Source: an uncultured Eggerthellaceae bacterium (GTDB lineage Bacteria > Actinomycetota > Coriobacteriia > Coriobacteriales > Eggerthellaceae). Taken from it: a stretch of 64,000 nucleotides of DNA. Of the stretch, positions 8,943 through 16,997 are shown piece after piece; within the stretch, counting starts at the first letter, position 1, and each line of letters begins with the position of its first letter. The notes below the pieces were generated by a model. That model saw nothing but the letters and a program-made list of their open reading frames with translations, had not been told where the DNA came from and ran no database searches. The position numbers were made by a program, and so were the translations under genes. Location of the stretch: NCBI GenBank assembly GCA_934648845.1, contig CAKUFS010000001.1:62001-126000 (forward strand), given 5' to 3'.

Positions 8943-10127
8943 GTGCCAACGCGTCGTTCGTTGAAGGATTCGCCGGCTCGCGCTACGCAGTCGGCCGAGT
9001 TTGCGGCAAAAGAAAACGTAAAAAACGGTAAGGAAGGGCCGACTTCCCGCGCAGGGGGGTCGGCTCGACCTGTTTCGGGCGCAGCATTGGGCGGTGCTGG
9101 TGAAGGTGCTGGTGCGGGTGTTGCGCGCTCCGCTGCGCCGGGCGTTGGCGATGCAGGCGAAAGCGCCGGTGGGGTGCGCTACGGGGAATCGGATGCCGTG
9201 CAGGAAGGCGCCAATGCGAGCAGCTTAGGCACCGAGCGCCCTGTGACGCCAAGCGCTGCGGGCGCTGGTGCGCGTCCTTCGGCGCGAAAATCGGCTGCGA
9301 ACAGGCGCGTTGCAACGCAGAAGCCTGCTAAGGTTCCCGCGCGCGCAGAGCGCGAAGAGGCATCCGACAAGCAAGAGCCGCACGTATCGCGGCGAAGGGC
9401 TTCCGACCCGTCGCGTTCCGGTCGGGCGAGTGCTTCTCCTTCAAAACGCGCGAAAAAGCCGCGTTCACCTGCGCGTATTGCGCTGTCGGTGGCAATTGGC
9501 GTTTTTGCGGCGTTTGTTGTTGCTTGCATTGCGTTGGCTGTTGACCGCTGGTGGGTTCACGACGACGCGCAGGACATTCAGGGAACGTGGTACATCTACG
9601 ACACCGAAGTCGCTATCCCCATTGGTCCCGATACGATAGGCATTTCTGAAGACGCCGTCTATGAATACACGATTGACACGCAGGCGAAAACGGTGACCTA
9701 CCGCATTGGCAACTTAACAGGCACGAGCCATTACCGTTTCTCAAGCGATCGTTCGCAAATCGCGCTTATCGAAGACGGCAGGAAAGTGTTCACCGCCACG
9801 CTGTTCGACGATATTTCCTGGTGGTTCACGTCGCTCGCCAACGCGATTTCGGGCAAGCTGGTTTTGCCCGGTCCGCTGCAAAATAACGTGATCATGCTCA
9901 CGCGTACACCGCTGTTGGTGGACGCACAGCAAGGCGAGGAGCAAAACGAGGCGGTTCAGGAAGATGCCGCTTCTGAAGATGAAGCAACGCAAAGCGCTTC
10001 CGATCAGGGAGAACAGGTAGCGCAAGCTTCTTCTGAGCAAGATGAAGGCGCGCTTTCTCCGTCTCAGCCACAAGAAGCGTTGCGCGATAGGGAAGCGCTG
10101 GCCGACCAGGAAATTCGCGATGCTTAG
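8943..10127 (+). CDS. Single-pass membrane protein with long disordered N-terminus
   Basis: The 394-residue protein starts at GTG 8943 with AGAAGGT 8-10 nt upstream. Residues 1-175 are disordered and rich in Ala, Gly, Ser and Arg. A single helix follows (about 177-205, ARIALSVAIGVFAAFVVACI). The outer domain (about 210-320) has alternating strands such as GTWYIYDTEVAIPIG and YTIDTQAKTVTYRIG, suggesting a beta-sandwich or lipocalin-like fold. The end is a Glu/Gln/Ser-rich tail. I do not recognise the family. Its stop overlaps the next start by 8 bp, so the two are translationally coupled. Confidence 0.75.
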   Translation: MPTRRSLKDSPARATQSAEFAAKENVKNGKEGPTSRAGGSARPVSGAALGGAGEGAGAGVARSAAPGVGDAGESAGGVRYGESDAVQEGANASSLGTERPVTPSAAGAGARPSARKSAANRRVATQKPAKVPARAEREEASDKQEPHVSRRRASDPSRSGRASASPSKRAKKPRSPARIALSVAIGVFAAFVVACIALAVDRWWVHDDAQDIQGTWYIYDTEVAIPIGPDTIGISEDAVYEYTIDTQAKTVTYRIGNLTGTSHYRFSSDRSQIALIEDGRKVFTATLFDDISWWFTSLANAISGKLVLPGPLQNNVIMLTRTPLLVDAQQGEEQNEAVQEDAASEDEATQSASDQGEQVAQASSEQDEGALSPSQPQEALRDREALADQEIRDA

Positions 10128-10794
10128 CAAGCGTCCCGGGCCAATGGGTTCGCCCGCGCGCTTGGTGGCGGAACCTGCGATGCCGTCGGCTGTAGGGGCG
10201 GCGCCCGCGCCGGCGTCCGCACCCGAAGCGGCGGTACCGTCGATGCCGTCGGTTGTAGGGGTGGCGTCCGCACCAGCGCCCGCGCCGGCGCCCGCACCCG
10301 AAGCAGGGTCGGCATCGGCGCTTGCGGCGGCGGCATTGGCTTCCGTACCCGAAGCGGCGTTGGAGCCGTGTGCCGCGGAGCCCTTCGTTCGCGTGAGCCG
10401 CGTGGTGGTTAAGGCGGACCGCATGGTGTGCGATGTGCAGCTTTCACCTGCGTGTCCTCGGGTGTCGTCGCCGGCGTTCGTGAACGCTCTGCTGCAAACG
10501 CATCCCCACCTCCCTGCTCACGCGTGCAAAAACGAGCGCGGTACCACGTTTGGGGTCGTTATGGATCGCACGCCGCTTATCCATGTTCTTGAGCATGTGG
10601 CAATTGACTGCATGGTTCAAAATGAATCCGCAAAAACCACCAGTTCAGATACGCTTTTCGTGGGGAACAGCCGATGGCTTGACCCCGTGCAAGGCTTGGG
10701 ACGGGTGGAGTTGGGCTTTCGTGACGATATCGCGGCGCTTCGTGCCTTAAAAACAGCTGTTGAACAGGTGAATCGGGTACTTTCCTCTTGCTAG
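10120..10794 (+). CDS. Ala/Pro-rich protein with a small domain resembling the cyanophycin synthetase N-terminus
   Basis: The start is ATG 10120 inside ATGCTTAG, overlapping the upstream stop. This gives 224 residues. Residues 1-88 are Ala/Pro repeats encoded by a tandem DNA duplication (about 10182-10230 and 10245-10303). The folded part (about 90-224) contains TPLIHVLEHVAIDCMVQ followed by VELGFRDDIAALRALKTAVE. The VxEHVAxxxQ helix and the trailing A..A helix recall the N-terminal domain of cyanophycin synthetases, but no ATP-grasp or Mur-ligase domain is attached. This resemblance is from memory of the family pattern and is weak. The role is unknown. Confidence 0.65.
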   Translation: MLSKRPGPMGSPARLVAEPAMPSAVGAAPAPASAPEAAVPSMPSVVGVASAPAPAPAPAPEAGSASALAAAALASVPEAALEPCAAEPFVRVSRVVVKADRMVCDVQLSPACPRVSSPAFVNALLQTHPHLPAHACKNERGTTFGVVMDRTPLIHVLEHVAIDCMVQNESAKTTSSDTLFVGNSRWLDPVQGLGRVELGFRDDIAALRALKTAVEQVNRVLSSC

Positions 10795-10961
10795 CACGCA
10801 AGGCTTGCGCGCCTTCGCCTTCTCCATTTTTGTTTGTGCCAAGAGGGTTACGGAATGGCAACCAGGGGAAGTTTTGTCTTTCCCCGCCAAACAGGCAGCG
10901 TATAATGCTGTCAGTAAGCGATAAACCTTACGGATCCCCTTTTCGATCAAGGAGGCCAGCT

Positions 10962-11456
10962 ATGGTTAAGAAACTCGGAGTTTTCCTTGCAGGTGGCGCA
11001 GTGGGCGCTGCTATTGCATATTTCACCTGCCCTCGTTCGGGCTTTGAGAACAGAAATTTGGCTAAGGATGCCGTTTCCGCCGTGCTCGAAACCGCTGGCA
11101 CCACTGATGTTGCCAACCAGGCAACTCAGGCTGCCCAGAACGTTGCTGCTCAGGGCCAGGAGTTCGTGAAGCAAGCGGCTGAGAAGACGCATGAATTCTA
11201 CGCCACGGCCAGCACTAAGGTGCAGGAAGTCGCATCGGGCGTGGGTACGGGTGTTGCCACTGCCGCCGATAACGATGAGTTGCGCAAGAAGATAGAAGCT
11301 GCTCGTCAGCGCATTGCTGCTCAGGTCGTAAAGAATGCCGAAGAGGCACAGCTTGTCGATGTTGAGCCTGCGCCGGTTGAAGCGGTTGTCGAGGAAGCTC
11401 CTGCTGCAGCAGCTGCGGAAGCGGTTGCGGAACCCGCTGCTAAGACCGAGGAATAA
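10962..11456 (+). CDS. YtxH-like small membrane-associated protein
   Basis: This 164-residue protein starts at ATG 10962 behind AAGGAGG. It opens with a short glycine-rich hydrophobic segment (VKKLGVFLAGGAVGAAIAYF) and continues with a long amphipathic helix rich in Ala, Gln and Lys (about 45-120) and an Ala/Glu/Val tail. This layout matches YtxH-type envelope or stress proteins, although similarity at residue level is low because of composition. A TATAAT at 10901-10906 is a likely -10 element, so it probably has its own promoter. The next gene has a similar Ala/Lys-rich helical end, suggesting a shared stress or envelope role. Confidence 0.7.
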   Translation: MVKKLGVFLAGGAVGAAIAYFTCPRSGFENRNLAKDAVSAVLETAGTTDVANQATQAAQNVAAQGQEFVKQAAEKTHEFYATASTKVQEVASGVGTGVATAADNDELRKKIEAARQRIAAQVVKNAEEAQLVDVEPAPVEAVVEEAPAAAAAEAVAEPAAKTEE

Positions 11457-11749
11457 CGCGCGGGCGCACCGTTTGCGTTGCGTGTGGCTGGTGCAAAAGG
11501 AATGCGATTCGTGATGCGTAGAACGTGCAGTGCGGATGCAGGGGTGGTAAAGTCGGGCGTGCGGGTGACCCAAGCGACCCGGGCAATGGCTTCTCTTTTT
11601 GCCTTCGACACATTTTATTGATTGATTCTTGCCCCACGGCAAGCTCTTTGCGCGGATGATCACGAAGCGCTTTAGGGCGAATCGTGGGGTATTTTGCCTG
11701 ATAAGGCGTGTGTAATGTTCAGCGACTAACCTTTCTGGGTGGTTTCGAT
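11457..11749. other. Intergenic region with no supported gene
   Basis: These 293 bases between the YtxH-like and PRC-barrel genes hold short GC-rich inverted segments such as GGGTGACCC near 11560-11580 but no frame with a ribosome site. I see no clear promoter and no strong terminator. Confidence 0.5.
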
Positions 11750-12625
11750 ATGGCGCGAAATTTGATTACGACAAAAGAACTTGTTGGCACAAAGGTGCTG
11801 GGCGGCAAAGATGGCACGCAGCGCATTGGCAAAGTGCATTGCTGCGTTTTCCATCCTACTGAAAAACGCGTTATCGGCTTTTTGATAAAGCGCCCCGACT
11901 TGCTGCTTATGTTCCATCGCGCGGATTCTTTCGTGACGCTTGACGGTTTCACCTGGAACGATGATGGCGCTATCGAGCTCAATGATGAGAAGGGCACGTC
12001 GGGCGAATCCGCCTGCAAGCGCCTCGGCATCGATTGGGAAGAGTGCGTGCTGTGGGTTGGCCTTGTCATGTGCACAAAGGACGGCCAGGCCCTGGGCTAC
12101 GTGGGCTCGGTTGAATTCGACCAGGAAACAGGCGAAGTGACGCACGTGTTTGTTGACGAGGGCTCTACGGCGGGTGCGCTTTTGGGCACGCGCGAGCTAC
12201 CAGCGAACATGGTGCTGGGATTCAAACGCGGCATTGGCAGTCCGCTTTCTGCGTACGAGAAGCATCGCGCACAGGAAGACGTGAATGCGCCTACGCGTCA
12301 CGAAATGGCGCTGGCGGAAGAGCTTTCGGAGTTTGGTGCGTTATTGGTAACCGATGATGCGATGGACATCCAAGCAACGGGGGGATTGGCTGAAAAGGCT
12401 GGTCAGGCGACTGCTGTTGCGGGTGCGAAAGTGAAAGATGCGGTTGATAGCGTTTCGGATTCGGTGAAGAATGCAGCCGAAAGCGCGAAACCCACTGTGC
12501 AAAAGGCCACGAAAGCGGCAGGTCAAGCGGTGAACAAGGGCGCGTATGCAACGGGTCGTCAGATTGGGCGCGCCAAAGGGATGTTCAGCGCGTTCAAAGA
12601 AGAATTTGATAAGGCGCGCAAATAA
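11750..12625 (+). CDS. PRC-barrel domain protein with helical Lys/Ala-rich tail
   Basis: The 291-residue protein starts at ATG 11750. Residues 1-80 and about 100-170 look like two PRC-barrel units (TKVLGGKDGTQRIGKVHCCVF and GQALGYVGSVEFDQETGEVTHVFVDEG), beta-barrels that usually bind other proteins or RNA. The C-terminal part (about 205-291) is a repetitive helix (VKDAVDSVSDSVKNAAESAK) like late-embryogenesis-abundant or YtxH proteins, with a Gly/Arg-rich end. The ribosome site is weak (GGGTGG 9-14 nt upstream). Function in the cell is not known. The tail may be membrane- or DNA-associated. Confidence 0.7.
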   Translation: MARNLITTKELVGTKVLGGKDGTQRIGKVHCCVFHPTEKRVIGFLIKRPDLLLMFHRADSFVTLDGFTWNDDGAIELNDEKGTSGESACKRLGIDWEECVLWVGLVMCTKDGQALGYVGSVEFDQETGEVTHVFVDEGSTAGALLGTRELPANMVLGFKRGIGSPLSAYEKHRAQEDVNAPTRHEMALAEELSEFGALLVTDDAMDIQATGGLAEKAGQATAVAGAKVKDAVDSVSDSVKNAAESAKPTVQKATKAAGQAVNKGAYATGRQIGRAKGMFSAFKEEFDKARK

Positions 12626-12742
12626 GTAAGCGAGCGAAACGCATGCGGATGCGGTCGAAGTGCGTGCGGGCGCAGCTTGCATTGCGCGTGGAGCGTTTGG
12701 CGCGTGACATGAAGCGAAATTGACAAGGAGAGAGCGTAAATC

Positions 12743-13315
12743 ATGACGAATGGGAGCCATAAGGCATCAGCTTTTGCTGCAGACGAGGTTGCTGCGGCCG
12801 AGGCGAACCTGAAAGCTGCTCAGGAGCGTCTGATTGCTGCCCGTCAGCGTTTCATGCAAAGCTCAGGGTGTTATCAGGATTGCTCTTCGGATGGCAAAAC
12901 TTCCACGGATACATCAATGAACTGCGATGATGCGTATTTTGTTGCGTCGGGGAATTATCCCGAGGGAGCGCAATATTCCGATACGCATGCGCCGTTTTCC
13001 GAAGCAGGTTCGCAGCTTCCCGATGAGTCGCGCCCGTCGTCGCGTGCCCAAAGTTTCGTACCTTCAAAGGATCACATTGCGGCGGGAATTTTGGCAATTT
13101 TCTTTGGACTGTTCGGCATCCATAAGTTTTATATGGGATGCACCAACGAAGGTTTCATCATGCTGGGCGTGACCATTGTGGGGTCGTTGGCAACGTTTGG
13201 CGCAATCGCGCTTGTTGTGCAGCTGCTGGCGGTAGTCGAGGGGTTGATTTACCTGATCAAGACCCAAAACCAATTCGAGCTTGATTACGTGTACGGCTCG
13301 CGCAAGTGGCTTTAG
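12743..13315 (+). CDS. TM2 domain protein
   Basis: This 190-residue protein starts at ATG 12743 behind AAGGAGAG. The N-terminal 110 residues are polar: a short Ala-rich coiled coil (EANLKAAQERLIAARQRF), then disordered. The C-terminal 70 residues form a TM2 domain: AGILAIFFGLFGIHKFYMG, a turn, and a second helix ending in LIYLIKTQNQFELDY. TM2 domains are two-helix membrane modules of unknown biochemical role, often found with zinc ribbons or regulatory regions. Its stop codon at 13313-13315 directly touches a 33-bp palindromic repeat. Confidence 0.85.
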   Translation: MTNGSHKASAFAADEVAAAEANLKAAQERLIAARQRFMQSSGCYQDCSSDGKTSTDTSMNCDDAYFVASGNYPEGAQYSDTHAPFSEAGSQLPDESRPSSRAQSFVPSKDHIAAGILAIFFGLFGIHKFYMGCTNEGFIMLGVTIVGSLATFGAIALVVQLLAVVEGLIYLIKTQNQFELDYVYGSRKWL

Positions 13316-13348
13316 TTGTTGACAAATTACCCCACCTTTTGTCAACAA
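13316..13348 (+). repeat. Copy 2 of the 33-bp palindromic repeat
   Basis: It has perfect 11-bp inverted ends TTGTTGACAAA (13316-13326) and TTTGTCAACAA (13338-13348) around TTACCCCACCT. It begins at the base after the TM2 gene stop codon. Confidence 0.9.
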
Positions 13349-13431
13349 TTGGCGCGCCGCCTTCTCCTTCGCGGCCCCGCTTTTCCCGGAAAACATCGAA
13401 TCGTGGTCATCTTGTCGGAAAATGGACGCAG

Positions 13432-13597
13432 ATGTGCAAAATATTACGGTTCGGGGCAGGTTAGAGGGGCGCTGACTTTCGTTTCCTCGGCGCTTATGAT
13501 GCACGACCTGGGCTTTTGCGGGCTCGCTTCGTCTCAAGCGGTGCTGTCCGGTCTGCGAATGATTTCCGATGTGCCCCGAACAGGAATTTTTTGCACA
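13432..13597. repeat. Inner inverted-repeat pair of the cassette
   Basis: The left arm is 13432-13458 and the right arm 13571-13597. Each is 27 nt, and they match at 24 positions when one is reverse-complemented. Shared blocks are ATGTGCAAAA and GTTCGGGGCA. The stretch before and through the left arm (13413-13462) shares TTGTCGGAAAAT and GGGGCAGGT with the repeat region at 29658-29707. Confidence 0.8.
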
Positions 13598-13766
13598 TTT
13601 GGAAGGAAAAAACGATAACATGCTGCTGTAGGACCAAGGGGGCGTCGAAACCGCAACATGTCGCAGGTAAAATCAGACCTTCACGCTATCTGAGACGCTC
13701 AACGCATCGCGACAAGGCGTAAACAAACGAGGCGTGTAGGGTATCTTGAGCCCTCGAACACTCATA

Positions 13767-13799
13767 ATGTTGACAAAAGGTGGGGTAATTTGTCAACAA
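13767..13799 (-). repeat. Copy 3 of the 33-bp palindromic repeat, inverted
   Basis: Read on the minus strand this copy matches 13316-13348 except for the final base. It closes a 484-bp interval bounded by opposite-facing copies. Confidence 0.9.
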
Positions 13800-14002
13800 G
13801 CTGGGGTTCGATTTCGCTGCTTGCTTCTCGACTGTTTCGCCGTTCGTCTTGCGTGACAGCTTTTTACCAGAAGGGCGCCCGCAGCCGCCATCTTCGCGGT
13901 ACAATTAAACAAGGTGTGCGCGGAAAGCTGCGCGCAATATTTACCAGCAACGTGCGTGAGGAGTCGGTTTTTCCGGCTTCAAATTTTTAAGGAGGAAGTA
14001 GC

Positions 14003-14938
14003 ATGCCCACCATTACCGCTGATCAGGTGCGTATCCCCGCGGATGTGATGCCTGAGTCTCGTGAGATTTATGTTGAAAATTACATGAAGGCAACGCGCGG
14101 CACGGGTCGTTTGATGCTGTTCGCTTGCGACCAGAAGGTCGAGCACATGAACGGCGACTTCTATGGTGAAGGCATTGACATTGCCGACGCAGAGCCTGAG
14201 CACTTGTTCCGTATTGGTTCTCAGGGCGTTATTGGCGTTTTGGCTGGTCAGCGTGGCTTAATTGCCCAGTATGCTGCCGATTATCCTGAAATCAACTACT
14301 TGGTGAAAATGAACTCCAAAACGAACCTGGTTTCCACCAAGCAGGAAGATCCGTACTCCCCGCAGCTCTACGATCTGGACGCCATTCTGGCCATGCGCGA
14401 AGCGGGCGTGAACATTGTTGGCTTGGGCTACACCATCTACCTGGGTTCCGAGTACGAAGCAACCATGATGGCCGAAGCAGGCAATCTGATTGCCCAGGCT
14501 CATGCAAATGGCCTGTTGGTGGTGTTGTGGATTTACCCGCGCGGCAAGGCTGTTACCGCCGAGAAGGATCCCGCTCTGATTGCCGGTGCTGCTGGCGTTG
14601 CACTGTGCTTGGGTGCCGACTTCGTGAAGGTTAACCCGCCGAAGCCCGCGGAAGGTTCCGCTGCCGAGGCGCTGAAAGTTGCATCTATGGCTGCCGGTCG
14701 CACTGGTTTGGTGTGCGCTGGCGGTTCCACGGTTGAGGCCGACGTGTTCCTGAGCCAGCTGTACGATCAGATTCATATTGGCGGCGCATGCGGCAACGCA
14801 ACGGGCCGCAACATCCATCAGCGCTCCTTGGACGAAGCGGTGCGCTTGACAAAGGCAATCAGCGCCATTACCTTGGCGGATTACTCCGTGGAAGACGCGC
14901 TTGCGGTGTTCAACGGCGAGAAGGATTTCTCTCTGTAG
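14003..14938 (+). CDS. Class I aldolase of the DeoC/FbaB type (probable fructose-bisphosphate aldolase)
   Basis: This 311-residue TIM-barrel protein starts at ATG 14003 behind AAGGAGG (13990-13996). The segment ADFVKVNPPKP places a Schiff-base lysine near residue 208, and AGGSTVEADVFL looks like the phosphate-binding loop. LMLFACDQKVEHM near the N-terminus is also typical of the archaeal-type FBP aldolase/DhnA group, which cleaves fructose 1,6-bisphosphate in glycolysis. Other substrates (for example 2-amino-3,7-dideoxyheptulosonate synthesis) are possible in the same family. It is flanked by a repeat cassette upstream and a terminator downstream and so is transcribed alone. Confidence 0.88.
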   Translation: MPTITADQVRIPADVMPESREIYVENYMKATRGTGRLMLFACDQKVEHMNGDFYGEGIDIADAEPEHLFRIGSQGVIGVLAGQRGLIAQYAADYPEINYLVKMNSKTNLVSTKQEDPYSPQLYDLDAILAMREAGVNIVGLGYTIYLGSEYEATMMAEAGNLIAQAHANGLLVVLWIYPRGKAVTAEKDPALIAGAAGVALCLGADFVKVNPPKPAEGSAAEALKVASMAAGRTGLVCAGGSTVEADVFLSQLYDQIHIGGACGNATGRNIHQRSLDEAVRLTKAISAITLADYSVEDALAVFNGEKDFSL

Positions 14939-15010
14939 AGTGACGTGCGAAGAGCGCGGCGTTGCAGCGAAGCAGTGCGGTGAACAGCGCTTTTGTTTAA
15001 TTTCCATATA

Positions 15011-15050
15011 AAAAGAAGGCTCGGTGGGGAAGTCCCATCGAGCCTTCTTC
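15011..15050 (+). terminator. Terminator of the aldolase gene
   Basis: The stem pairs GAAGGCTCG (15015-15023) with CGAGCCTTC (15039-15047), with further pairing of GTGGGG and CCCAT inside. A-rich sequence upstream and TTC after it fit a terminator usable in both directions. Confidence 0.7.
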
Positions 15051-15200
15051 GCTATCCAGCACCCTGGCATACAGCGTTTCAGGCCAAGCAAGGTGTCTTC
15101 GCATGCCTGCAAAAAAATAAGCATGTACCAAACATGTCACATGCTTGCCAATTCGACATCGGTACAATTCGTTCAGTTTTCCAGATTGAGGAGGTTGGAA

Positions 15201-16121
15201 ATGAGCGACTACAAGAAGTACACGCACGTCGAAAGGTTGTCCAGCGAGGCATGCGACGGTCTTTTGGATAACGATACTGTGTATGTGACGGCAAAGGTCG
15301 ATGGCTCTAACGGCTGCGTATTTTGGGATTCCTCTAGCGATTGTTTCGCAGTTGGTTCAAGAAATAATCTTTTATCCGACAAGGAGGACAACGGCTTTTT
15401 CTATGCGTGGGCCATGTCGGATGGTGCAGAACAGCAGCTTTTGAAGAAGTACTGCGAAGAAAACCAGAACAAGATTGTCTATGGCGAGTGGATGGGCCGA
15501 GATTCATTCATCGGTGCTTTCAAGCACTACGCGAAGACCTCCAAAGCGACGTTCTTCATATTCGATGTGTACGACTGCGATACAAAGCAATACCTGCCCG
15601 AAATGCAATGGAGGCAAGAGCTTGCCGGCTACGGGCTTGATGCGTATTTCATAAAGCTGCTTGCAACGCTGAATCATCCAACTTTCGAGGATGTTTTGTC
15701 GGTTGCGAAAAGCAACGATTTCTTACTTGAAGGCACCGGTCTTATTGGGGAAGGCGTGGTCTGCAAGGTTCCCGGCTTTGTGAGCAAGTTCGGTAATGCC
15801 GTATATGGCAAAATCGTGCTCGACGAGTTCAAGAAGCAGAAAAAGCCCCCGTTGGAGTCCGAACCTGTTGAACCGCAGATTGTTGAGACGTATATGACCG
15901 ATTCGGAGATTGATAAAAGCGTTGCGAAAGTCTTGTCCATCTTGGGAGCCGAGGCGTTTGATGCATCGAGTCATAAGATGATGGGTATGCTTCAGTCCCT
16001 GTGCTGGAAAGATTTGCTTGAGGAATGCCCCAACTGGGTTAAGAAATTCAAGAATCCAAAGGTTGATTTCGCGGTTCTTGCGGGTAGGGCAAAAAAGCGC
16101 GTTCAGAATCATGTTCTTTGA
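15201..16121 (+). CDS. RNA ligase family protein (Rnl2/DRB0094-like nucleotidyltransferase)
   Basis: The 306-residue protein starts at ATG 15201 behind GAGGAGG. It shows the ordered motifs of ATP-dependent RNA ligases: motif I KVDGSN with the adenylated Lys32, a motif III-like strand FFIFDVYD (about 117-124), motif IV EGVVCK (about 186-191) and motif V lysine in YGKIVLDEF (about 205). The C-terminal ~90 residues are helical and not recognised. Such enzymes seal nicks in RNA or RNA/DNA after damage. No kinase/phosphatase, RtcB or toxin partner lies nearby, so its job here is open. A hairpin AAGCATGT...ACATGCTT at 15119-15146 lies upstream and could be an operator. The downstream gene is convergent. 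Confidence 0.85.
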   Translation: MSDYKKYTHVERLSSEACDGLLDNDTVYVTAKVDGSNGCVFWDSSSDCFAVGSRNNLLSDKEDNGFFYAWAMSDGAEQQLLKKYCEENQNKIVYGEWMGRDSFIGAFKHYAKTSKATFFIFDVYDCDTKQYLPEMQWRQELAGYGLDAYFIKLLATLNHPTFEDVLSVAKSNDFLLEGTGLIGEGVVCKVPGFVSKFGNAVYGKIVLDEFKKQKKPPLESEPVEPQIVETYMTDSEIDKSVAKVLSILGAEAFDASSHKMMGMLQSLCWKDLLEECPNWVKKFKNPKVDFAVLAGRAKKRVQNHVL

Positions 16122-16250
16122 TTCCAAACGCGCTTTTAGTGGAAACTGCGAGAAGACTGTGGCGGGCAGGGTGGGGTATTTCGAGGGCGAGCTTCTTCGC
16201 CCGTCGTTATCTGCCGCACCTGGTTTTCTGTGTGGCGCCCGCTGTGTCCG

Positions 16251-16991
16251 CTACGCCTGCGAGACCTCTTGGTTCTTTGCGCTGACCAGCAGCTTCCCGG
16301 TCTTTCCAGTTTCCTTCAGGCGACGCGCCAAGTACACGGCGGGCGTGTCCAGCAGCGACGTGAAGATGAAAATCACGTAGCTGGACAGGAAGATTGAGAT
16401 GAGTGCGGGAATGTCGTACGTGCCGAAGAACGCAAGGAACGTAAACAGCAGCGTATTGATGATTTGGCTGACCAGCGTGGAGCCCGTGTTGCGCAGCCAC
16501 AAAAACGCACGGCGGTTGCCGGTGTGCTTCTCGGTGAACGCCCACCATTTATGGTAAAGCCACACGTCGAAAGCCTGGCTTAGGGCGTAAACGGCAAGCG
16601 AGGACAGCAAAATACGCGGCGTGCTACCGAAAAATGCCTGAACATGCGGCATGGAAACGTCGTTGGGGCTGGGCGCGTAGCAAAGCCAGCTTTGGTTGAG
16701 TACCAGGAAAAACGCGCTGGCAAAAACACCGAGCCACACGGCGATTTGCGCGTCGCGCTTGCTTTCGCATTCCGAGAAAATGTCGGTGACCAAAAACGTT
16801 ACGGCGAAAAGCACGTTGCCCAGTGTCTGCTCCATGCCAAAGCCGACAATCAGAATGTTTGCTTCGATGTTCGCCAAGATGCTTGCGCAGGCGCTTACTA
16901 CGAACAGACCCGCTTTGCCGAACAGGTGATATGCTAAAAGCGCCGCTCCAAAAATGAAGGCGACGGAAAAAAGTAAAAGCAGTTCGTTCAT
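16251..16991 (-). CDS. yhhQ: YhhQ-family queuosine precursor transporter
   Basis: This 246-residue integral membrane protein has about six or seven helices. It shows the family pattern: FLVTDIFSE after helix 3, then the SQAFDVWLYHKWW and NTGSTLVSQIINTLLF segments. YhhQ proteins import 7-deazaguanine precursors (preQ0, preQ1 or queuine, depending on species) used for tRNA modification. It lies 6 bp downstream of a radical SAM gene on the same strand. That pairing suggests salvage of queuine or queuosine from outside rather than de novo synthesis. No other queuosine genes are in the window. Confidence 0.9.
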   Translation of the reverse strand: MNELLLLFSVAFIFGAALLAYHLFGKAGLFVVSACASILANIEANILIVGFGMEQTLGNVLFAVTFLVTDIFSECESKRDAQIAVWLGVFASAFFLVLNQSWLCYAPSPNDVSMPHVQAFFGSTPRILLSSLAVYALSQAFDVWLYHKWWAFTEKHTGNRRAFLWLRNTGSTLVSQIINTLLFTFLAFFGTYDIPALISIFLSSYVIFIFTSLLDTPAVYLARRLKETGKTGKLLVSAKNQEVSQA

Positions 16992-16997
16992 AATGAG

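Larger units (their letters stand above)
13316..14002. other. Intergenic region carrying a nested inverted-repeat cassette
   Basis: No gene is supported. The first 484 bases (13316-13799) are bounded by two inverted copies of the 33-bp repeat, with a second, inner inverted pair at 13432-13458 and 13571-13597. The rest leads into the aldolase gene. TACAAT at 13900-13905 is a possible -10 element, but no good -35 is seen. Confidence 0.75.
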
